Part shown: one piece after another, positions 8,396 to 16,592 of the stretch | Layout of the letters: each line of letters begins with the position of its first letter | Numbering within the stretch: the stretch's first letter is position 1 | Source: CAZHGD01 sp964531735 | GTDB taxonomy: Bacteria > Armatimonadota > UBA10988 | Assembly: GCA_964531735.1 (NCBI GenBank) | Contig: CAZHGD010000080.1 | Location: 1-31,248 of the forward strand | DNA length: 31,248 nt | Reading direction: 5' to 3' | The notes under the pieces: generated by a model | Seen by the model: only the letters and a program-made list of their open reading frames with translations | The model's database searches: none | What the model was told of the DNA's origin: nothing | Translations under genes and position numbers: made by a program

Positions 8396-8487
8396 CAACG
8401 CTTGGGGTGCCGCAGAGCGCGGCTGAGAGGGCGGTGAGCCCAACCCATGGAACCTGATGCGGTTCGTACCGCCGTAGGGAAGCAACC
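8396..8487 (+). promoter_or_regulatory. TPP riboswitch (THI element)
   Basis: All conserved parts are present in order. P1 is formed by GCTT (8400-8403) with AAGC (8480-8483). GGGGTGC follows (8404-8410), pairing in P2 with ACCC (8443-8446). P3 is GCCGC (8409-8413) with GCGGC (8419-8423), running into the invariant CTGAGA (8423-8428). The pyrophosphate arm has AACCTGATG (8451-8459), P5 GCGGT (8459-8463) with ACCGC (8468-8472), and the hallmark CGTAGGGAAGC (8473-8483). Known of the class: thiamine pyrophosphate binding normally turns off downstream thiamine synthesis or uptake genes. Here the downstream genes are a pseudopilin (start 8573) and an SSS symporter, not classical thi genes. The 85-nt stretch 8488-8572 would be the expression platform: it has a small hairpin ATGCA-CTT-TGCAT (8489-8501) and a possible longer stem GCGCCCG (8509-8515) with CGGGCGT (8546-8552, ending in a G-U pair). 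No clear T-run is seen, so control of translation or Rho-dependent termination is more likely than an intrinsic terminator. Confidence 0.95.
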
Positions 8488-8572
8488 AATGCACTTTGCA
8501 TCGAGCCGGCGCCCGTTCGCCTCTCCGCGCGCCAGACTGGTTTCCCGGGCGTACGCCGCGTGGAGACCATTC

Positions 8573-9268
8573 ATGTCCACACGACGCGGCTTCACGCTGA
8601 TCGAGCTGTTGGTGGTGATCGCGATCATCGCCATCCTGGCGGCGATCCTCTTCCCGGTCTTTGCCAAGGCCCGCGAGAAGGCCCGCCAGTCCTCGTGTCT
8701 GTCCAACGTCAAGCAACTGGGCCTGTCGGTCATGCAGTACGCCCAGGACTATGACGAAACGCTGCCCATCTCGTACCAGGACGCCGCTTCCGGACCGGGC
8801 ACGGCGGCACAGATCCCGCTGACCTGGCCGAACCGAATCCAGCCGTACATCAAGAACACCCAGCTCTACGCCTGCCCGTCGGACGGCCGCCCGCCGAACG
8901 TCGACTTCCCGGGCTGCCGGGCCATCAAGCAGAGCTACGGCTGGAACCGCTACGCCGGTATCCACATCCCGGCCTGGGGCTACTTCGAGCGCTGCTCGCT
9001 CGGGCAGATCGTGGCCCCTTCGCAGTTCGTCGTGTTCGTCGACGATAGCTCGGACTGGCTGACCGCGGGCTACGGCGGTATGTTCAACACCCTCGACAGC
9101 CCCGACTGGTTCGAGACCTTCGACAACCAGGTCTTCGGTGCCCGGCACAATGGCGGCGACAACATCCTGTTCGGCGACAGCCACGTCAAGTGGATCACCA
9201 CGACGGCCATCGACCGGCACGCGACCACCTGGCAGGGCCTGACCGTGCTGCCGAGCGTGACGCCATGA
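8573..9268 (+). CDS. DUF1559 pseudopilin (type II secretion G-like), riboswitch-controlled
   Basis: 231 aa. ATG 8573 was chosen over in-frame upstream starts because GGAG precedes it and the class III signal begins at once: MSTRRG followed by FTLIELLVVIAIIAILAAI, with prepilin-peptidase cleavage expected after Gly6 and the usual Glu at mature position 5. Then comes LFPVFAKAREKAR plus SSCLSNVKQLGL, the DUF1559 hallmark, a QYAQDYDETLP segment, and a C-terminal RHNGGDNILFGDSHVKW (H-X9-DG-like, with DS in place of DG). Such proteins are very numerous in Planctomycetota and Armatimonadota; individual roles are mostly unknown. It probably sits in the inner membrane with a globular outer domain. Its stop overlaps the symporter start (ATGA, 4 bp), so the two are translationally coupled under the TPP riboswitch, an unexpected context. 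Confidence 0.95.
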   Translation: MSTRRGFTLIELLVVIAIIAILAAILFPVFAKAREKARQSSCLSNVKQLGLSVMQYAQDYDETLPISYQDAASGPGTAAQIPLTWPNRIQPYIKNTQLYACPSDGRPPNVDFPGCRAIKQSYGWNRYAGIHIPAWGYFERCSLGQIVAPSQFVVFVDDSSDWLTAGYGGMFNTLDSPDWFETFDNQVFGARHNGGDNILFGDSHVKWITTTAIDRHATTWQGLTVLPSVTP

Positions 9269-10680
9269 CGCCGCTGCCCAGCCGCTTCGGCGCGGCCGAC
9301 CATGCCGTGCTGATCGTCTACTTCATCGCGCTCCTCGCCGCGGGGCTCTCGTTCCTGCGGCGGGAGCGCACCACCGAGAGCTACTTCGTAGCCGGGCGGA
9401 CGCTGACTCTGCCGGCCTTCGTGGCCACACTCGTGGCCACCTGGTACGGTGGCATCCTCGGCATCGGCGAGTTCGCGCACACTTCGGGCCTGTCGGCCTG
9501 GACCGTGTTCGGCCTGCCCTACTACGTGTTCGCGGTGGTCTTTGCCCTGTGGCTGGCTCCGCGCATCCGCCAAGCGGAGCTCTACACGATTCCCGACAAG
9601 CTCGCCGCCGCTTACGGCCGCCCGGCCGGCGTGCTCGGCGGCGTCTACGTCTATCTGATGACCACGCCCGCGCCGTATGTGCTGATGCTCGGCGTGCTGC
9701 TGCAACTCATCTACGGCTGGTCGCTGCCGGTCGCCATGATCGTCGGCGTGCTGCTGTCCACGGTCTACGTCTATAGTGGGGGCTTCCGCGCCGATGTGCG
9801 CGTCAACATCGTGCAGTTCGTGCTCATGTTCGGCGGCTTCGCGCTGATTCTGCCCTACTGCGGCGCGCGCCTGGGCGGCTTGAGTTGGCTGGCGCACAGC
9901 CTACGCAGCCAGGGCGCGGTCAACCACCTGACCTGGCACGGCGGCAACAGCACGCAGTACATCCTGGTGTGGTTCTTCATCGCGCTGTGGACGCTGGTCG
10001 ACCCGGGCTTCCACCAGCGCTGTTATGCGGCCCAGAGCCCGCAGACGGCCCAGCGCGGCGTGCTGGTGTCCATCCTGTTCTGGTTCGTCTTCGACGCCAT
10101 GACCAACACCGCCGGGCTCTACGCGCGTGCGGCGCTGCCGGACATCGACCCGAAGATGGCCTACCCGCTATTGGCCGACGCGGTCCTGCCGCCGCTCGCC
10201 AAGGGCCTGTTCTACACCGGCATGTTGGCCACGGTCATGTCGACGCTGGTCAGCTATGCCTTCCTCTGCGGCGTGACCTTCTCACGCGACATCGTCTGGC
10301 GCCTGCGCGGCGGCGACGAGGCGGCGCAGACCTCGCGCTGGACCGGGCTCGGCTTGCTACTGACCTCGGTCATCTCCATCGCGCTGGCCTGGGCTATCCC
10401 GTCGGTGGTCAACCTTTGGCTGACCATCGGCAGCGTCTTCGTGCCGGGTCTGTTGCTGCCGCTGCTGTGCGCCTATCGCCAGAAATCGCACCTGACCCCA
10501 TTAGCGGCGGTGGTGTCGATGAGCCTGTCCAGCGCGGCGTCGCTGGCTTGGCTGGTATATGGCCAGATGCACGCGGTCGATGGCACGGCGCAGTACCCGT
10601 TCGGGCTGGAGCCGTTGTATCCGGGCCTGCTGGTGTCGGTGGCGGTCTACGCGGCGACCTGGCTGCGGCGTGAGCGGTAG
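9265..10680 (+). CDS. Sodium:solute symporter (SSS family), candidate thiamine or precursor transporter
   Basis: 471 aa from ATG 9265, overlapping the pseudopilin stop by 4 bp; upstream in-frame codons are antisense or other-frame sequence. Seen: about 12-13 hydrophobic helices; N-terminal motif ESYFVAGRTLTLPAFVATLV, then ATWYGGILGIGEFAHTSG, and STVYVYSGGFRADVRVNIVQ in the middle, all typical of SSS (solute/sodium symporter) proteins. The family imports sugars, amino acids, nucleobases and vitamins with Na+. The substrate is not determined by sequence, but an upstream TPP riboswitch points to thiamine, HMP or a related compound; SSS-type transporters under THI elements (called ThiV) have been proposed by comparative genomics, as I recall. 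Odd: residues 407-413 (KSHLTPL) are encoded by a copy of the dispersed repeat, lying in a predicted loop near the C-terminus. Confidence 0.93.
   Translation: MTPLPSRFGAADHAVLIVYFIALLAAGLSFLRRERTTESYFVAGRTLTLPAFVATLVATWYGGILGIGEFAHTSGLSAWTVFGLPYYVFAVVFALWLAPRIRQAELYTIPDKLAAAYGRPAGVLGGVYVYLMTTPAPYVLMLGVLLQLIYGWSLPVAMIVGVLLSTVYVYSGGFRADVRVNIVQFVLMFGGFALILPYCGARLGGLSWLAHSLRSQGAVNHLTWHGGNSTQYILVWFFIALWTLVDPGFHQRCYAAQSPQTAQRGVLVSILFWFVFDAMTNTAGLYARAALPDIDPKMAYPLLADAVLPPLAKGLFYTGMLATVMSTLVSYAFLCGVTFSRDIVWRLRGGDEAAQTSRWTGLGLLLTSVISIALAWAIPSVVNLWLTIGSVFVPGLLLPLLCAYRQKSHLTPLAAVVSMSLSSAASLAWLVYGQMHAVDGTAQYPFGLEPLYPGLLVSVAVYAATWLRRER
10482..10504 (+). repeat. Dispersed short repeat, copy 2, inside the symporter gene
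   Basis: The first 21 bases (10482-10502) are identical to copy 3 (12057-12077). All 23 bases match copy 1 apart from one position. Read in frame it encodes K-S-H-L-T-P-L at symporter residues 407-413, between two predicted membrane helices, so the gene stays open. Confidence 0.8.
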
Positions 10681-10709
10681 GCAGAAGCGCTCGGCCGAAC
10701 CGCTGGACG

Positions 10710-12014
10710 CTACGGCGCCGGCCCCAGTTCGTACAACCGCAACATGCTCGCCGGCGGCCACGGCTCCGGGCGCGGGCGGTCGCGGTTGGCCGGCAGCGTT
10801 TCCCAGCGGAGCGCGTAGCTCGTGCCCGGCTGCGCCCCAGCCGACCGGTGCCAGCGCACCTGCAGGCCGGCGAAGGTCCCTTCGACCTGGCCGAACCGGT
10901 CGAGCGGCGAGGGCTGGCGCGGCTCCAGGCCCTTCGGCCGCAGCGTGGCCTCGTCCAGCAGCCAGGTGCCTGAGCCGTGCTTGGCATGGCGCCAGGTCTG
11001 CCGGAGCTGCCCGTCCTCACCCACGGTCACCGGGCCGAAACCGACTTCGAAGACGATGCTGCCGCCGCCGCTGAACTCCCAGCGGTGGGTCCAGTCGGTG
11101 ACCTGGTAGCTGCGCCAGCCGGTGGCTTCGCGCCGGGCGCTGTAGAGTTGGGTACGTCCCTGGGCGTCGTACTTGTGATAGGTGACCACCACCCGCCCGG
11201 CCGTGTCGAACCCGAGGCGCGTGTTGCCGTTGATGATGCCGCCGCCGACCGGCACCGGGTCGACAATCTCCGCCGTCCGCAGCCGCATCGGCAGGACCAG
11301 CGGCCGGCCGTCGCTGGTCTCCCAGTGACGCAGGTCGCGGCTGCGCGCATACGACAGGTCGTGGTTGGTGGCGCAGTCGGGGCTCTCGCGCCACACCCAG
11401 GTAAGGTGCCAGTAGCCGTCGGGTCCACTCAGCGGACCGACGAAGTAGGCGTTGCGGTGGCCTTCGCCGTCGGTCAGCGGCTGGTCGAGCAGGCGCCGCC
11501 AGGTGTGCGTGGCCGGCTGCCAGACATTGAACACCTGGTCGCCGTCGCCGCTGCGCCCATCGCGGTAGGTGAAGATGAACTCGCCCGCCGGCCCGCGGAA
11601 GAACTGCGGATAAGTGGTGCGGCGTTCGCGGTCGCCGACCATCGGCGTTGCCGGCTGGAACGTGTCGATGTCGTACGGGCGCTGCGTGCGGAAGTAGACC
11701 AGCGGACCGGCGTGCATGTTGCCGCTGAGATGCAACAGGCCCTCGTCGTCGGCCGCCAGCGTCACGTAGTTGTGGCTGTCCCAGCCCACGCTCTGCGGCA
11801 GCCGCACCAGGTGCCAGGTCGTCTCGTCCAGCCGCCGCGCGGCCACGGTCATCCGGCGGTCCGCGTCGTAGAAGGCCACGTACTGCCGCCCCGCCACGGT
11901 CAGCAGATCGAACCCGACGGTATGCCCGGCCCAGACCGGGGCAATGTCGATGGTCCGCACGACCGTCTGAGCCGGCGCCGCCATCAGGCCGCACGCCAGC
12001 AACGCCACTGTCAT
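10710..12014 (-). CDS. BNR_4 family protein (sialidase-like beta-propeller), secreted
   Basis: 434 aa. ATG 12014 was chosen because GGAGGTG lies upstream at good spacing; a TTG 24 bases earlier would overlap that site. Seen: a short signal peptide (MTVALLACGLMAAPAQT), then a repeated beta-propeller pattern: SHNYVTLAADDEGLLHLSGN (residues about 84-103), TTYPQFFRGPAGEFIFTYRD, GYWHLTWVWRESP, GGIINGNTRLGFDTAGRVVV. This matches the BNR_4 (neuraminidase-like repeat) family, which includes ulvan and other polysaccharide lyases (PL24/PL25) but also many uncharacterised members. Substrate and reaction cannot be fixed from sequence. It lies downstream of the GH95 gene (69-bp gap holding a copy of the dispersed repeat), probably in the same carbohydrate operon. 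It converges with the symporter gene. Confidence 0.88.
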   Translation of the reverse strand: MTVALLACGLMAAPAQTVVRTIDIAPVWAGHTVGFDLLTVAGRQYVAFYDADRRMTVAARRLDETTWHLVRLPQSVGWDSHNYVTLAADDEGLLHLSGNMHAGPLVYFRTQRPYDIDTFQPATPMVGDRERRTTYPQFFRGPAGEFIFTYRDGRSGDGDQVFNVWQPATHTWRRLLDQPLTDGEGHRNAYFVGPLSGPDGYWHLTWVWRESPDCATNHDLSYARSRDLRHWETSDGRPLVLPMRLRTAEIVDPVPVGGGIINGNTRLGFDTAGRVVVTYHKYDAQGRTQLYSARREATGWRSYQVTDWTHRWEFSGGGSIVFEVGFGPVTVGEDGQLRQTWRHAKHGSGTWLLDEATLRPKGLEPRQPSPLDRFGQVEGTFAGLQVRWHRSAGAQPGTSYALRWETLPANRDRPRPEPWPPASMLRLYELGPAP

Positions 12015-12056
12015 CACAGACACCTCCGACGAAAGCAACGGGGCCAGGCGCGAGGC

Positions 12057-12077
12057 GAAATCGCACCTGACCCCATT
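12057..12077 (+). repeat. Dispersed short repeat, copy 3
   Basis: Twenty-one bases identical to 10482-10502 (core CGCACCTGACCCCATT). It occupies the gap between the GH95 stop (12084) and the BNR_4 start (12014), just upstream of the BNR_4 ribosome-binding site. Confidence 0.8.
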
Positions 12078-12083
12078 GTGGAG

Positions 12084-14405
12084 TTAGCCGATGTGGTAGA
12101 TGCCACCGTGGACGGTGTCGAAGGTGACCACACCGTCCGGCGCGCTGTGCACCGCCACCGGCTTGCCGTTGGAGCGGACGCTGATGGCGCGGCGGGCGCG
12201 CAGCACGCACGGGCGGCCGAGGCTCGAGCGGATGGTCGCCGAGTCGAGGTGGCCATCCGACCAGGTCAGGTCCACCTCGAAGCCGTCGCGGGCCCGCAAG
12301 CCCGTGACCTTGCCCGAGCGCCAGTCCGGCGGCGGCGCCGGCAGCAGGCTGATCTCGCCGGCATGGCTCTGCAGCAGCATCTCGGCCACCGCGGCGGTGG
12401 CGCCGCAGTTGCCGTCGAGCTGGAAGATGTGCGGCGGATGCAGATCGAACAGGTTGGATTCGGTGCTCTCGCGCAGCAGCACGTAGAGGCTGTCGTGCGC
12501 CAGATCGCCATCCTCCATCCGCGCCCAGATGGCCGCCACCCAGGCCCGGCTCCAACCGGTCTGGCCGCCACCGTGCTGCAGGCGGCGCTCCAGCGACTTG
12601 CGCACCGCCGCCGCCCACTCCGGCGTCTGCCGCAGGCTGAACTGCTCGCCGGGGAAGAAGCCGTACAGGTGCGAGATATGGCGATGGCCGGGCTCGGCCT
12701 CGTCGTAGTCCTGCGCCCATTCGCACAACTGCCCGTGCCGGCCCACCGCCGGCGGCAGCAGCTTCGCGCGCGCCGCCAGCACCTGCTCGCGCAGCGCCTT
12801 GTCGCGCGCCAGCAGGTCCGACGCCGTGGCCAGGTTGCCGAACAGCTCCCAGATGATCTGCTGGTCCATCGCCGGACCCAGGCACAGCCACGCCTTCTGG
12901 CCCTCGGGCGTCAGATAGGCGTTCTCCGGCGAGAGCGACGGTCCGCTGACCAACTGCCCAGCCTCGTTCTCCACCAGATAGCCCAGGAAGAACTCGGCCG
13001 CCTCGCGCAGGATCGGATAGACCCGGTCCAGGAAGGCCAGGTCGCCGTTGAAGCGGAAGTGCGACCAGAGGTGCTGGCAGAGCCAGGCCGCACCGGTCGG
13101 CCAGAGCCCCGAGCTCAGACCGTCACCCGGCGTGGTGAAGCCCCAGATGTCGTTGATGTGGTGCGCCACGAACCCGGCGCAGTTGTAATGCACCCGCGCC
13201 GTGCGCCGGCCCGAGGCCCGCAGGTTGTCCAGGTGCGCGAACAGCGGCTCGTGGCACTCGGCCAGGTTGGTCACCTCGGCCGGCCAGTAGTTCATCTGCA
13301 GGTTGATGTTGAGGTGGTAGTCGCTGTTCCACGGCGGATCGAGCCGATCGTTCCAGATGCCCTGCAGGTTCGACGGCAGGCAGTCGCGCCGCGAGCTGCC
13401 CATCAGCAGGTAGCGACCCATCTGCACGTACTGCGCCACCAGCCCGGGGTCCTCGCCACCCGACTTGACCGCCGCCAGGCGTTCGTCAGTCGGCAGGTCA
13501 CTCATGTCCTCGCCGCCCAGTTGAATGCTGAAGCGGTCGAACAGGCGCCGGTGGTCGGCCACATGGTTGTCGTGCAAGGTGGCATAGGGCTTGCGCGAGG
13601 CCGCCGAGACATGGGACTCGCACAGCTCCACCGGGTCGCGGTCCAGGTAGGTGGTGCTGGCGGCCAGGATGAAGGTGACCGCCTCGGCCTCCTCCACCAG
13701 CAGTGTGCCGCCGTCGTTGCTGACAATGCCGCCTTCGACCACCGCGCGCAGCCGGACCTCATAGCCCATGCCCGCGCCACCCTCGACGCGGCCGCGCATG
13801 ACCAGGCTGTCCATGCCTTCGGGCACGGTCTCGAAGTCGGCCGGCCGGTCCAACTGCGCCGTGACGGTCATGCCACGCACCCAGCCGGTCTTCAGCAGGA
13901 AGTCGGTCTGCCGCAGGTTGCGGCGCGTGCAGCGGATGACCAGCACCTGGTCGACCGCCGAACAGAACACCTCGCGCGTGTAGATACCGTAGCCGAGGCG
14001 GTACTCGGTGCGCGCCACGCCGGTGGCCAGATCGAGTGACCGCTCGTAGGCGGCCACGCCTTCGTGGCCCTCGAACTGCAGGCGCAGGTCACCCAGCGTC
14101 TGGTAGGGCTTGAGGCGGCGCGGCTCGCCGAACAGGTGCTCTTCGGCCAACGCTTCGGCCTCGGCCACCTGGCCGGCGACCAGGAGCTGGCGGACCTCGC
14201 CGAGCTTCTCGGCGGCCGACGGATTGGTGGTGTAGCGCTGTGAACCCGCCCAGAGGCTTTCCTCGTTGAGCTGCAGCCGCTCCTCGGGCACCCCGCCGAA
14301 CACCATCGCGCCCAGCCGCCCATTCCCAATCGGCAGCGCCTGCAGCCAACCTTCGGCGGGCTTGCGATACCACAACGTCATCGGCCCGTGCTTGTCACCT
14401 TCCAC
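12084..14405 (-). CDS. Glycoside hydrolase family 95 enzyme (alpha-L-fucosidase/galactosidase-like)
   Basis: 773 aa if it starts at GTG 14405; ATG 14381 (MTLWYRKPAEGW) is an equally possible start because the family homology begins there. Seen: the N-terminal GH95 domain (WLQALPIGNGRLGAMVFGG, then RLQLNEESLWAG); a helical barrel with YHLNINLQMNYWPAEVTN (N366 and N368 match the two Asn that activate water in this family); SGPSLSPENAY with E494 as likely general acid; and FQLDGNCGATAAVAEML with D664. These match the residues known from the Bifidobacterium enzyme AfcA, so the protein is probably active. GH95 members split alpha-1,2-fucosides or alpha-galactosides. There is no signal peptide, so it probably works on oligosaccharides inside the cell. 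It sits between a secreted TPR protein and a BNR_4 protein. Confidence 0.95.
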   Translation of the reverse strand: MEGDKHGPMTLWYRKPAEGWLQALPIGNGRLGAMVFGGVPEERLQLNEESLWAGSQRYTTNPSAAEKLGEVRQLLVAGQVAEAEALAEEHLFGEPRRLKPYQTLGDLRLQFEGHEGVAAYERSLDLATGVARTEYRLGYGIYTREVFCSAVDQVLVIRCTRRNLRQTDFLLKTGWVRGMTVTAQLDRPADFETVPEGMDSLVMRGRVEGGAGMGYEVRLRAVVEGGIVSNDGGTLLVEEAEAVTFILAASTTYLDRDPVELCESHVSAASRKPYATLHDNHVADHRRLFDRFSIQLGGEDMSDLPTDERLAAVKSGGEDPGLVAQYVQMGRYLLMGSSRRDCLPSNLQGIWNDRLDPPWNSDYHLNINLQMNYWPAEVTNLAECHEPLFAHLDNLRASGRRTARVHYNCAGFVAHHINDIWGFTTPGDGLSSGLWPTGAAWLCQHLWSHFRFNGDLAFLDRVYPILREAAEFFLGYLVENEAGQLVSGPSLSPENAYLTPEGQKAWLCLGPAMDQQIIWELFGNLATASDLLARDKALREQVLAARAKLLPPAVGRHGQLCEWAQDYDEAEPGHRHISHLYGFFPGEQFSLRQTPEWAAAVRKSLERRLQHGGGQTGWSRAWVAAIWARMEDGDLAHDSLYVLLRESTESNLFDLHPPHIFQLDGNCGATAAVAEMLLQSHAGEISLLPAPPPDWRSGKVTGLRARDGFEVDLTWSDGHLDSATIRSSLGRPCVLRARRAISVRSNGKPVAVHSAPDGVVTFDTVHGGIYHIG

Positions 14406-14471
14406 TGGTCCGCTGTCCTTTCCAACGATTCCGCCTGAGTGCTGACGAAGCCTGCAACGCGTTCGCCAGTG

Positions 14472-16592
14472 CTAGCGCAGATCCCCCGCGAGCTTCTGCA
14501 TCACTTGGTAGCTGCCGGCCACCGCATCCGTCAGCGAGGTATCGAAGCTCTCGCCGATCGTCTGGTAGCTGCTCTCGACCTTCTCGCCGAACGGCTTCAG
14601 CACCGTGAACGAGTAGGACACGCCGGCCATCACGTCGAGGTCGCGCACGTGGCCTCCCAGTCCGCCCACCAGGCGGCCTTTGGCGTAGACCCGCCCACCC
14701 ACTTCGAAGTCGAGCAACGAGGTGAGGGCGCTTTCGGCCACCTCGCTGACCGCCGCCTGCCGCGCGGCGCCGGCCGACAGCGCTTCCACGATGGAGCTGC
14801 CCGTGACGTAGACACCCGTGCCGATGCTGAACTCGTCGGTCTTGAAGTTCCAACTGCCCATCACGCGCGACTTGGCCACGCGGTAGACCGGCAGCACGTC
14901 GGCCTGCATGGCAATGGTGCCGTCGCCGCTGATGGAGATGCCGCGGTCCTTGCCCAGCTTGTAGGTGACGGTCAGGTTCTTCAGGTCGAGGGTTTCGGCG
15001 TACCAGGTCATCTTCAACGCGCCCAGGTACTGCGCCAGCGGCGGACCCTCGACCAGCATCACCCGCGTGTCGCCGGGACCCGGCAGACTCTTGTTGTTGC
15101 CGCCGCACGCGTCGGTCGGGTTCCACTTGGCGCGCTGCGTGTATTCCTTGACCGCGCCATCGAGGAACTGCTGCGTCCAGGAGGCCCGGTTGCCGTTCAG
15201 CTTGGTGGCCTTCTCCAGCATCTCCTGGCTGAACCGGCGCAGGCGGCCGCTGCCGGTGCTGCACGACCACATCAGCCCGCGGGTCACCACCGCGGCGTCG
15301 CGGGCCGCGGCCACCGCCAGCCAGCACTCGGCCACCTCCTGAGCTACGCGGCGACTGCAATCCGCCTGATTGGCCTCCACCCAGGCGGTGTGTCGGCCAC
15401 GCCAGGCGCCCCACATGCTCGGCAGCGAGTTGAGGTAGCTGTTGCGCAGCGCCCGTTTGAGGTCCATGTCGGCGGTGGCACCCTCCCGCCGCAGGTACTC
15501 CTCATAGACCGGGTACCACTGGTCGAACCAGTCGCCGGCCGTGCCGGCGTGCGTCCAGTAGTCACTGTTCTGGGGCACCAGCCCGGCCTGCCCGCAGGCG
15601 CCCTGATCGACGGCCCAGGCAGTGCCCAGATACGACAACCGCAGGTGTTGCACGCTGGTGGCGGCGTACCAGGAGGCGATGCTGTGCAGGCTCGACGAGA
15701 CGTTGTCGAGGAACGGGTCGCGCAGCATGAACCACGTGGCGCCGGCGGCGGACTCCAGCCGGCTGTACTCGTCGGCGATCCGCTTGCGGATCACGACGGG
15801 CTGCTGCCGTAGCGTCTCGAAGAGGCGCGTCTCGGTGGCCAGCTTCTGCTCCAACTCGCCGCGGCGCCGCTCGATGGCCTGCTGGAACTTGCCGCCGTGC
15901 ACTCCGCCGTTGGCCGACCCGATCACCTGTCGCCAGGCCTGCTGGTGTTCCTGCGCACGCTGGTCGATCTGCTTCGTGGCCCGGTCGATCCAGGCCAGCG
16001 CCGCATCGCGCACCACCTTCAGGCGGGCCAGGTCCTTCGCGCGCAGTTGGCGCGCCAGTTGCCGGCGCTCCTCATCCACCCCCTCCATCCGGCTCAGGAT
16101 CTGGTAACGCTGCCAGCTCACCTCGTCATCGTCGGGCGCCGCCGCGGCCGCCGCCTGCACGGCCGCGCGGGCCTGGCTCAGGTTGCCGCGCGCGGCGTGG
16201 TACTTGGCCAGGTTGGAGAGCACCGCCGCGCTCGTCGGTTGCTGGCGCTTGGCATGCTGCAGCACCACCTCGGCGCTGTCCAGCTTGCCGGCGGCCACCA
16301 GGCACCAGCCCAGACTGTTGTTGGCGGCGTAGTCGCTCGGCCGCAGCAGGACGAGCTTGGCGTAGGCCCAGGCCGCCGCCGCGGGCATGTCGTTCAGCAG
16401 CGACAGCGTGGCGAAGGCACGCAGCCGGCTGGCCTCGTCATCGCCCAGCCGGTTCATCACCGCCCGCAGTTCGGCCGTGACGTACGACTCCGTCTCGGCC
16501 ACCACGGCGGTGGCCACGGACTCAGGCGTCGCCGCGCCCACAGGCAGGCCAGCCAGCGACCACCACAGCACCAGCAGCACACGCCTCGACAT
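14472..16592 (-). CDS. Secreted TPR-containing protein, function unknown
   Basis: 706 aa. ATG 16592 was selected because AAGGAG lies at ideal distance and a signal peptide follows (MSRRVLLVLWWSLAGLPVGA); the open frame upstream runs antisense to the divergent gene. Seen: after the signal, about residues 30-165 form helical TPR-like repeats (AAAAWAYAKLVLLRPSDYAA, AGKLDSAEVVLQHAKRQQPT, RGNLSQARAAVQAAAAAAP), followed by an Arg/Glu-rich helical, coiled-coil-like stretch (about 165-270), and a long C-terminal part with several Cys and Trp and beta-rich repeats (about 500-690). I do not recognise the C-terminal part. The architecture (TPR plus unknown beta domain) suggests a periplasmic or surface scaffold. 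It is upstream of GH95 and BNR_4 genes on the same strand and divergent from the beta-helix gene (97-bp gap), so shared regulation with sugar-degrading genes is plausible. Confidence 0.8.
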   Translation of the reverse strand: MSRRVLLVLWWSLAGLPVGAATPESVATAVVAETESYVTAELRAVMNRLGDDEASRLRAFATLSLLNDMPAAAAWAYAKLVLLRPSDYAANNSLGWCLVAAGKLDSAEVVLQHAKRQQPTSAAVLSNLAKYHAARGNLSQARAAVQAAAAAAPDDDEVSWQRYQILSRMEGVDEERRQLARQLRAKDLARLKVVRDAALAWIDRATKQIDQRAQEHQQAWRQVIGSANGGVHGGKFQQAIERRRGELEQKLATETRLFETLRQQPVVIRKRIADEYSRLESAAGATWFMLRDPFLDNVSSSLHSIASWYAATSVQHLRLSYLGTAWAVDQGACGQAGLVPQNSDYWTHAGTAGDWFDQWYPVYEEYLRREGATADMDLKRALRNSYLNSLPSMWGAWRGRHTAWVEANQADCSRRVAQEVAECWLAVAAARDAAVVTRGLMWSCSTGSGRLRRFSQEMLEKATKLNGNRASWTQQFLDGAVKEYTQRAKWNPTDACGGNNKSLPGPGDTRVMLVEGPPLAQYLGALKMTWYAETLDLKNLTVTYKLGKDRGISISGDGTIAMQADVLPVYRVAKSRVMGSWNFKTDEFSIGTGVYVTGSSIVEALSAGAARQAAVSEVAESALTSLLDFEVGGRVYAKGRLVGGLGGHVRDLDVMAGVSYSFTVLKPFGEKVESSYQTIGESFDTSLTDAVAGSYQVMQKLAGDLR

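Noticed and set aside
10674..10704. Terminator between the symporter and BNR_4 genes
   Set aside because: AGCGGT/ACCGCT is only a six-base stem with a 19-base loop and no T-run.
10977..14039. A 1020-codon open frame on the plus strand opposite GH95 and BNR_4
   Set aside because: It is antisense to two clearly recognised genes, rich in Arg, Gln, Ala and His without any motif; such long antisense frames are expected in G+C-rich coding DNA.
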